Part shown: positions 1 to 4,521 of the stretch, in pieces
Position numbering within the stretch: the stretch's first letter is position 1
How the letters are laid out: each line of letters opens with the position of its first letter
Assembly: GCA_900542805.1 (NCBI GenBank)
Contig: UQOW01000028.1
Span: forward strand, 1 to 12,231
Direction of reading: 5' to 3'
DNA from: an uncultured Sutterella sp.
GTDB taxonomy: Bacteria > Pseudomonadota > Gammaproteobacteria > Burkholderiales > Burkholderiaceae_F
DNA length: 12,231 bases
Made by a program: the position numbers and the translations under genes
Notes under the pieces: model-generated
Database searches by the model: none
What the model saw: only the letters and a program-made list of their open reading frames with translations
What the model was told of the DNA's origin: nothing

Positions 1-27
1 TGCGCTCGGGACTTTCACCCGTTAGAT

Positions 28-46
28 TGTGCCCATGCCTGGCACA
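28..46. repeat. Short inverted repeat at left edge
   Basis: TGTGCC (28-33) and GGCACA (41-46) form a perfect 6-bp inverted repeat with a 7-nt loop. It lies just past the hsp20 terminator in the direction of hsp20 transcription. No coding sequence, tRNA or terminator T-run can be seen in 1-49. It could be the edge of a regulatory or intergenic element of a gene outside the window, or chance. Confidence 0.3.
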
Positions 47-49
47 CAA

Positions 50-84
50 CAAAAAACCCGAGGCAAATCTCTTTGACCTCGGGT
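50..84 (-). terminator. Rho-independent terminator of hsp20
   Basis: ACCCGAGG (56-63) pairs perfectly with CCTCGGGT (77-84). The stem continues as CAAA (64-67) with TTTG (72-75) after a one-base bulge, closing a TCTC loop. On the minus strand the GC-rich stem is followed at once by six T (complement of A51-A56). It lies 44 bases beyond the hsp20 stop and is oriented to end that transcript. On the plus strand no T-run follows, so it is one-directional. Confidence 0.88.
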
Positions 85-94
85 CTGCGACGTG

Positions 95-116
95 TCAGGT
101 GCCATCGGACGCCTGA
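95..116 (-). repeat. Hairpin between hsp20 stop and terminator
   Basis: TCAGGTG (95-101) can pair with CGCCTGA (110-116): seven base pairs with one G-U and an 8-nt loop. It sits in the 3' untranslated part of the hsp20 transcript, just before the terminator. It may protect the 3' end of the mRNA, but no T-run follows, so it is not a terminator itself. Confidence 0.35.
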
Positions 117-127
117 TGCCGAACCGC

Positions 128-580
128 TTAAGCGATGTTAATCAGACGGCGTGCCGGTTGTGTGTTCTGGCTGGCCTTAGGAACGGACACGTGCAAAACA
201 CCGTCCTCGAAGGTTGCCGTGCAATCACCCTCACGAACATCCTTGCCGACGAAGAAACTCCGAGAGCAAGCGCCCGATGTACGTTCACAATGAATCACAC
301 GCCCTTTGGTGTTCTTTTCATCGTGCGAGACAGCCTTGTGCGCTGAAATCGTCAGATAGCCGTCCTTAAGTTCGGCTTCGACTTCATCTTTCTTAAAGCC
401 GGGCAAATCAATCGCAAGTTCATAGCTCTTGTCCGTTTCACGAATATCCGTCTTCATCACGCGATCGGCATGACGACCGAAAACAGACGGTGTGTGGAAC
501 GATTCAACCTCTCCGAACGGATCAGTCACAAAAGCAGGGAAGAACGAATCGGTAAATAGTTGAGGCATCCTGTTTGTCAT
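128..580 (-). CDS. Small heat shock protein, Hsp20/alpha-crystallin family
   Basis: A 150-residue cytoplasmic holdase chaperone that binds unfolding proteins without ATP and hands them to DnaK/ClpB-type refolding systems. The N-terminal arm is residues 1-40 and the alpha-crystallin domain about 41-136. The domain has the family signature FEDGVLHVSVPK (124-135, matching A/F-x-x-x-G-V-L-x-x-x-x-P-K) and an earlier LPGFKKDEV segment (59-67). The C-terminal I-x-I anchor is INI (147-149), which docks neighbouring subunits in the oligomer. The ATG at 578-580 is chosen because AAGGAG lies seven bases upstream (588-593); the frame stays open to 703 but that extension crosses the promoter and has no ribosome site. 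The phrases FGRHADRVMKTDIRETD and GFKKDEVEAELKDGYLTISA recall Hsp20 proteins of gut Clostridia more than IbpA or usual betaproteobacterial Hsp20, which hints at transfer. Single-gene transcript with its own promoter and terminator. Confidence 0.94.
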   Translation of the reverse strand: MTNRMPQLFTDSFFPAFVTDPFGEVESFHTPSVFGRHADRVMKTDIRETDKSYELAIDLPGFKKDEVEAELKDGYLTISAHKAVSHDEKNTKGRVIHCERTSGACSRSFFVGKDVREGDCTATFEDGVLHVSVPKASQNTQPARRLINIA

Positions 581-603
581 AGAAATTCTCCTTAAAACAT
601 CCC

Positions 604-627
604 GGAAGGAACTTTCCTTTTCCTTCC
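604..627 (-). promoter_or_regulatory. Leader hairpin of hsp20, possible RNA thermometer
   Basis: GGAAGGAA (604-611) and TTCCTTCC (620-627) form a perfect 8-bp inverted repeat with an 8-nt loop, inside the predicted 5' untranslated region of hsp20. On the mRNA the arm nearer the start codon, UUCCUUCC (nucleotides 611-604), could instead pair with the ribosome site AAGGAG (588-593) through UUCCUU. Two mutually exclusive pairings, one hiding the ribosome site, are the sort of arrangement known from ROSE and fourU thermometers of small heat shock genes. It does not match either class by sequence, so the role is inferred. Confidence 0.45.
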
Positions 628-639
628 CTCTTAAAACCC

Positions 640-676
640 TATATCGGGTCAGAAGATTTGCGAAAACAGGGGGAGA
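640..676 (-). promoter_or_regulatory. Heat-shock (sigma32-type) promoter of hsp20
   Basis: On the minus strand TCTCCCCCT (676-668) stands 19 bases before CCCGATATA (648-640). Heat-shock promoters read by RpoH have TCTCNCCCTTGAA and CCCCATNTA. The upstream half of the -35 box and seven of nine -10 bases match, but the TTGAA part is replaced by GTTTT. Transcription would begin near 633, giving a leader of about 50 nt that contains the 604-627 hairpin. No better sigma70 site was seen. Confidence 0.45.
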
Positions 677-684
677 AACCTCAA

Positions 685-713
685 TTGAAAAACCTGTGCT
701 CAATCCCCATATA
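685..713 (+). promoter_or_regulatory. Sigma32-like promoter pointing rightward (antisense)
   Basis: TTGAAA (685-690) and CCCCATATA (705-713) are separated by 14 bases. The -10 box is a near-perfect heat-shock element and the -35 core is intact, though its CCC extension is missing. It faces away from hsp20 and would read into the 3' end of the membrane-protein gene on the opposite strand, where no plus-strand gene is evident. It may produce an antisense RNA or be a chance match. Confidence 0.3.
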
Positions 714-733
714 AAAGGTGTTGTCGGTATCTT

Positions 734-1525
734 CTACGGACGAGTCTTTCGAAGGACCTTTCTTCTTTTCCCTTGAATGACAAAGAGCACTGCACACTGC
801 AAAAGAACAGCTGCAAGACTTGCCGTTCCGTATCCGAAAATCAAATGCTCGTCCGTAAGCACCGTCGGTAGCACCAAGTAGAAAACAGCCGTACTCATCA
901 ATCCGCTCACAAGTCCTTTCATCACCTTTTGCGCCTCAGCGGCGTTTTTTCCGTCGCGTTGCGCAAAAAGCGCCATCGTAAGCGCCATGAGCGGCAACGA
1001 GGAAAGAACGCCGCTTGCCGTCGGTCCGAGAAAAGGCGCCGCTTCCGTAACGGCAAGGGTCATGGCAACCATCAGACAGACGCGCAGCAGCAAATCGTAT
1101 TTGAGCGGTCTTCGTGCCGGTCCGACTTGGCGGGAAACCGGCGTCATGTACCCTAACAGCACGATACAAAACGCCGTAAGCATGAAAAGAGTGACAAGAC
1201 TCAAATTCAGTCGGCTAAGGAAAACGGAACTGACGGCAAACGCCGAAAGACCGGCTACAACGGCAAAAATGCGCCCTTTCGGACAAACCACGGCATACAC
1301 GAAGCCGAAAAAAGCAAGCGCTAGTGTCCCGGTCAGCGAGCCGATACCGGCTCGTACGGCAAACTGCGCTCCGTCCTCGAGCGCTAAAAATACGGAAATC
1401 GGACCGGAAATCAGCGGCAAAGCCACAATCAGACCGCCGACTGTCCCTCCCCACCGCCGAGCCGCCAAGGTCGCAGCGACAAGAAAAAGCGGTGCGCCGA
1501 CAAGTTTCATGAAAAGTAAAAACAT
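734..1525 (-). CDS. Uncharacterised multi-pass inner-membrane protein with internal duplication
   Basis: A 263-residue, strongly hydrophobic protein with about eight predicted membrane segments and a basic C-terminal tail (GKRRKVLRKTRP). Two stretches align as a direct repeat: residues 26-80 (GGTVGGLIVALPLISGPI...) and 167-222 (GPTASGVLSSLPLMALTM...). Each carries G-x-T-x-x-G-x-L-x-x-L-P-L, with a short charged loop (LEDG, QRDG) and another glycine-rich helix after it. The two halves are joined by a basic loop near 131-143. Duplicated four-helix halves are common in small transporters and flippases, but no substrate can be read from the sequence. The ATG at 1525 has only a weak, very close AAGG upstream; an in-frame ATG five codons later has nothing better. 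It lies downstream of the thrC terminator, so it is either expressed by read-through or from an unseen promoter. I do not recognise the family by name. Confidence 0.85.
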   Translation of the reverse strand: MFLLFMKLVGAPLFLVAATLAARRWGGTVGGLIVALPLISGPISVFLALEDGAQFAVRAGIGSLTGTLALAFFGFVYAVVCPKGRIFAVVAGLSAFAVSSVFLSRLNLSLVTLFMLTAFCIVLLGYMTPVSRQVGPARRPLKYDLLLRVCLMVAMTLAVTEAAPFLGPTASGVLSSLPLMALTMALFAQRDGKNAAEAQKVMKGLVSGLMSTAVFYLVLPTVLTDEHLIFGYGTASLAAVLLQCAVLFVIQGKRRKVLRKTRP

Positions 1526-1536
1526 GGCCTTGCAAC

Positions 1537-1577
1537 AAAAAAGCGCCGAGATTCTCGTACGTAAAACTCCGACGCTT
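1537..1577 (-). terminator. Terminator after thrC
   Basis: AAGCGCCGAG (1541-1550) pairs with CTCCGACGCTT (1567-1577): about ten base pairs with one G-U and one bulged base, enclosing a 16-nt loop. On the minus strand six T follow (complement of A1537-A1542). It begins ten bases beyond the thrC stop and ends only 11 bases before the start of the membrane-protein gene, so it should separate that gene from the hom-thrC transcript, perhaps incompletely. Confidence 0.6.
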
Positions 1578-1586
1578 AAACCTCGC

Positions 1587-3017
1587 CTAATGCGACAGTT
1601 TGTCCACTAAAAAGTCACGAACCACCTGAGTTTGTGCCGGAACGACCGTCACATGCTGAGGACGCTTTTCAATATCGACATAGCCGGCCGGTTTTTCCGG
1701 ATCTTTTCCTGTGGCCTCCCGAATGGTTGCAGCAAATTTTGCCGGCTGCGCCGTCTCCATCACAAGCATCTTGACGCCGCTTTGCATCTTGTCCAAAGCG
1801 ACCTTGACCGCATCGGCCGTATGCGGATCGATGAGGATACCTTCGGTCTTTAAAATCGTGCGAATGGTCGAGAGTCGGTCGGCGTGAATGCTCTTGCTGG
1901 AAGTAAAGCCGCTTTCTCGGACCGAGTCGAAATCGGCGCCGGAAACCGAGAATCGTCCCGTTCGTTCGAGCTCGTCTTTTAAGGCGCAAAGGCGCAGGGA
2001 ATTGCGCCCGAGAATGTCATAGATATAGCGCTCGAAATTGCTCGCCTTGGAAATGTCCATAGAAGGCGAACTTGTCAGGTACGTGTGGGCACCGTCGCGG
2101 ATGCGATATACCCCGGTTTTGAAAAACTCATCCAAAACGTCGTTTTCATTGGTTGCCACAACCAGGCGAGCAAACGGAACCCCCATTTGTTTTGCAATCC
2201 ACGCAGCAAGTACATTGCCGAAGTTTCCCGTCGGAACGGTCACATCAATCGCCTCGTCTTCGTTTTCGGTCACTTTTAAGTAGCTATAAACGTAGTAGAC
2301 CACCTGAGCGGCCACCCGAGCCCAATTAATCGAATTGATCGTGCCGATGCTATAGCGGGCCTTAAAGGCCGTGTCTTTGCCGATTTCCTTGACAATGTCC
2401 TGGCAGTCGTCGAAGACGCCCTGAACGGCCAAATTGAAAATGTTCGCATCCGCAAGCGAATACATCTGTGCCCGTTGGAACTCACTCATGCGCCCGTAGG
2501 GACTTAACATGAAAACACGAATGCCCTTGCGCGAACGCATGGCATACTCGGCTGCCGACCCGGTATCACCCGATGTTGCTCCGAGAATATTCAGAACCTT
2601 TCCTTCGCGCGCGAGAAGATAACCGAACAGCGCGCCGAGAAACTGCATAGCCATGTCTTTAAAGGCAAGCGTCGGACCGTTCGAAAGCTCGGCGAGGAAA
2701 AGTCCGTTTTTGAGTTTGCGAACCGGGACAATAGCCTTCGCGTCGGACCCGGGGCGAACGTTGCAATACGTTTGTGCCGTGTATGTCTCGTCAATGAGGC
2801 GCTTTAAGTCAGCCGGATCAATATCGTCGGCAAAGCACTTTAAGACCTCAAAGGCCACGTCGGCATAGGTCATCGTTCGCATAGCATGCAAAGCCTCGTG
2901 CGTCAGCTTCGGATACTCCTGCGGCACATAAAGCCCGCCGTCCCCGGCCAGGCCTTCGAGAACGATTTCAGAAAACGTCTTAGGCTCTTCCTTTCCGCGT
3001 GTTGAAATGTATTGCAT
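1587..3017 (-). CDS. thrC: Threonine synthase
   Basis: Converts O-phospho-L-homoserine and water to L-threonine and phosphate, the last step of threonine synthesis, in the cytoplasm with pyridoxal phosphate. The protein has 476 residues, the length of the longer, E. coli/yeast-like class of threonine synthase. The N-terminal domain opens with MQYISTRG and the typical GLAGDGGLYVP segment (22-32). The cofactor lysine is K120 in SNGPTLAFKDMA (112-123). The phosphate-cradle motif GATSGDTGSAA (146-156) follows, and a second glycine-rich cofactor loop is PTGNFGN near 265. The ATG at 3015-3017 has a perfect AGGAGG four bases upstream (3022-3027), which overlaps the hom stop codon at 3026-3028. Only eight bases separate the two genes, so translation is probably coupled. 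Homoserine kinase (thrB), needed between hom and thrC, is not in the window. Confidence 0.97.
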   Translation of the reverse strand: MQYISTRGKEEPKTFSEIVLEGLAGDGGLYVPQEYPKLTHEALHAMRTMTYADVAFEVLKCFADDIDPADLKRLIDETYTAQTYCNVRPGSDAKAIVPVRKLKNGLFLAELSNGPTLAFKDMAMQFLGALFGYLLAREGKVLNILGATSGDTGSAAEYAMRSRKGIRVFMLSPYGRMSEFQRAQMYSLADANIFNLAVQGVFDDCQDIVKEIGKDTAFKARYSIGTINSINWARVAAQVVYYVYSYLKVTENEDEAIDVTVPTGNFGNVLAAWIAKQMGVPFARLVVATNENDVLDEFFKTGVYRIRDGAHTYLTSSPSMDISKASNFERYIYDILGRNSLRLCALKDELERTGRFSVSGADFDSVRESGFTSSKSIHADRLSTIRTILKTEGILIDPHTADAVKVALDKMQSGVKMLVMETAQPAKFAATIREATGKDPEKPAGYVDIEKRPQHVTVVPAQTQVVRDFLVDKLSH

Positions 3018-3021
3018 AGAG

Positions 3022-3027
3022 CCTCCT
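3022..3027 (-). promoter_or_regulatory. thrC ribosome binding site overlapping hom stop
   Basis: AGGAGG on the minus strand is a full Shine-Dalgarno sequence, placed four bases before the thrC ATG. Its first two bases are the last two bases of the hom TAG stop codon (3026-3028). A ribosome terminating on hom would uncover or directly reuse this site, which ties thrC output to hom translation. Confidence 0.8.
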
Positions 3028-4300
3028 ACGAATCAAACACATACAGTCCGACAGGGCTTGCCTGAGCGCTCGATTCGGACGCAATCTTTTTCAATGCAGC
3101 ATCAAACTGACCGTACGGTGTCTTTTCCAAAAGGAAAACCGCCTGATCTTCATACAGGCGAGAAAACTCCGCTCCGATAGAAAATTCTTCAAAAATATTT
3201 TTAGCCGTCGTCTGGTCATGCGCATCGACCCGCACGTAAAAACGGCTTTCGGTTTCCTCGCGGGAAACGTACTCAATCAGGCTTCGTGCCTCGGGCCCAA
3301 CTCCCGTCATCGGTACCCGTTCGTACGGCTCGACATCAAGCGTACGGGCAATGTCGATGATGTCGGCGACAACAGCCGATGCCGTCGGTCGTTCACCGGC
3401 TCCGCGTCCGCTATAAAACGTCGGACCGAGTCCGTCGGCCAGAACCTCAACGGCATTCATCACTCCGTCAATTTGCGAGAAAAGGCTTTCCTTGCGCACG
3501 AGCCTCGGATGAACTCCGAGCTCGATACCGTGCGTCGTGCGTTTGGCCTGACCGATAAGCTTGATGCGGTACCCCAAAGCATCGGCAATCGAAAAATCTC
3601 GGGCTTGTAATGACGAAATACCTTGCGTGACCGCCGCTTCGTAGTTAAACGGTGTTCCGAACGCCAGAGCAGCCAAAATCGTCATCTTGTGAGCTGCATC
3701 GATGCCTTCGATATCAAAAGTCGGATCGGCTTCGGCATAGCCGAGTTCTTGTGCTTGCCTCAAAGCCTCGGAAAACGACACGCCCTTTTCACGCATCATC
3801 GTCAAAATAAAATTGCTCGTTCCGTTCACAATACCGGAAACCGACTCGATGCGATCGGCAGCAAGCCCTTCGCGCAAGGCTTTGATAATCGGGATGCCGC
3901 CGGCAACGGCCGCTTCGTAGGCAACCGTAACACCGCGCTCCTGGGCAGCGTGAAAAATCTCTTCGCCTTGCGTAGCAATCAAGTGTTTATTGGCCGTCAC
4001 GACATGCTTGCCGCGGGCAATGGCATCGAGAATCAGTGTTCTTGCCGGTTCGATTCCGCCCATCACTTCGACCACGATATCGATGGTTGGGTCATCTAGG
4101 ATGGCGTGAAAATCCGTTTGAATCGGAAGTTTTCCCCCGGTCTTTTCCTTCGCCTTGGCCACATTGCGAACAACGGCACACGTCACCTCGATACAAACAC
4201 CGGAGCGTGCCGAAATCACCTGCGCATTTTCGTTTAAAACCGCATAGGTTCCGTAACCTACGGTCCCGAGACCGGCCAAGCCGACACGAACCTTTCTCAT
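3026..4300 (-). CDS. hom: Homoserine dehydrogenase (with C-terminal ACT domain)
   Basis: Reduces L-aspartate 4-semialdehyde to L-homoserine with NAD(P)H, at the branch point to threonine and methionine. The start chosen (ATG, 4298-4300, GGGAG seven bases upstream) gives 424 residues beginning MRKVRVGLAGLGTVG, which places the Rossmann glycine motif G-x-G-x-x-G at residues 10-15, as usual. An 11-codon upstream extension to 4333 has no ribosome site. The catalytic domain contains NGTSNFILTMM, then ELGYAEADPTFDIEGIDAAHK, the family signature that carries the homoserine-binding acidic residues and the catalytic lysine. After about residue 340 an ACT domain begins (RFYVRVDAHDQTT...), which in this family binds threonine for feedback inhibition. 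It is the monofunctional type, not fused to aspartokinase. It is the first gene of the hom-thrC transcript. Confidence 0.96.
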   Translation of the reverse strand: MRKVRVGLAGLGTVGYGTYAVLNENAQVISARSGVCIEVTCAVVRNVAKAKEKTGGKLPIQTDFHAILDDPTIDIVVEVMGGIEPARTLILDAIARGKHVVTANKHLIATQGEEIFHAAQERGVTVAYEAAVAGGIPIIKALREGLAADRIESVSGIVNGTSNFILTMMREKGVSFSEALRQAQELGYAEADPTFDIEGIDAAHKMTILAALAFGTPFNYEAAVTQGISSLQARDFSIADALGYRIKLIGQAKRTTHGIELGVHPRLVRKESLFSQIDGVMNAVEVLADGLGPTFYSGRGAGERPTASAVVADIIDIARTLDVEPYERVPMTGVGPEARSLIEYVSREETESRFYVRVDAHDQTTAKNIFEEFSIGAEFSRLYEDQAVFLLEKTPYGQFDAALKKIASESSAQASPVGLYVFDS

Positions 4301-4362
4301 CGTTTTTCTCCCGCTACAAGCTGTGAAAAACACAAACCGTAAAATAAAGACTTATTGGTGCG

Positions 4363-4391
4363 ATCATAGGGGGGTATTAGGCCAATTTCAA
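4363..4391 (-). promoter_or_regulatory. Sigma70 promoter of hom-thrC
   Basis: On the minus strand TTGAAA (4391-4386) is followed after exactly 17 bases by TATGAT (4368-4363). Four of six -35 bases and five of six -10 bases match consensus, at the ideal spacing. The start point would fall near 4356, giving a leader of about 55 nt: too short for a T-box or an attenuator with leader peptide, and none is seen. The -35 box abuts and partly overlaps the inverted repeat at 4391-4410. Confidence 0.65.
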
Positions 4392-4410
4392 GCCCTCAAA
4401 AACAGGGGCT
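4391..4410. repeat. Inverted repeat beside the hom promoter
   Basis: AGCCC (4391-4395) and GGGCT (4406-4410) are perfect inverted arms around a 10-nt A-rich centre; a sixth pair forms if one G bulges. It touches the -35 box of the hom promoter and could be an operator. On the plus strand it is followed by TTTTC, so it could alternatively act as a weak terminator, though no plus-strand gene lies upstream to need one. Confidence 0.35.
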
Positions 4411-4427
4411 TTTCATGACTGAGACCT

Positions 4428-4437
4428 AAGAATTCTT
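4428..4437. repeat. Perfect palindrome AAGAATTCTT upstream of the plus-strand operon
   Basis: A ten-base perfect palindrome lies 12 bases before the TATAAT box at 4450-4455, where the spacer and -35 region of that promoter would be. This is a typical place for a dimeric repressor to bind, but the sequence is A+T-rich and short enough to arise by chance. Confidence 0.3.
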
Positions 4438-4449
4438 CACCGTCCCTTT

Positions 4450-4455
4450 TATAAT
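4450..4455 (+). promoter_or_regulatory. -10 box TATAAT of the 4522-9127 gene block
   Basis: A consensus TATAAT lies 66 bases before the first start codon, on the plus strand, in the gap divergent from hom. No good -35 box is present at 16-18 bases upstream (TAAGAA at 17), and there is no TGn extension. If real, it may need an activator. The rest of 4301-4521 shows only the hom promoter and the two inverted repeats listed. Confidence 0.35.
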
Positions 4456-4521
4456 CGCCTGATGCGGTAATGCCCCGTCGCCTCTTACCACTTCACCGAC
4501 TTTTAGACATTCCGAACAATC

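Noticed and set aside
1..49. tRNA or gene end at the left edge
   Set aside because: No cloverleaf arms, no CCA-type end and no convincing coding frame; only one short inverted repeat.
581..703. Upstream extension of hsp20 to a start at 703
   Set aside because: It would translate through the promoter and leader, lacks a ribosome site and adds 41 residues not seen in the family; ATG 580 has a perfect AAGGAG.
987..1610. 207-codon plus-strand open frame opposite the membrane-protein gene
   Set aside because: The translation is serine-, arginine- and lysine-rich without domain features, and the opposite strand encodes a coherent membrane protein. The sigma32-like site at 685-713 points this way, but no ribosome site is seen.
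3623..4099. 158-codon plus-strand open frame inside hom
   Set aside because: Opposite the well-conserved catalytic domain of homoserine dehydrogenase; a frame shadow.
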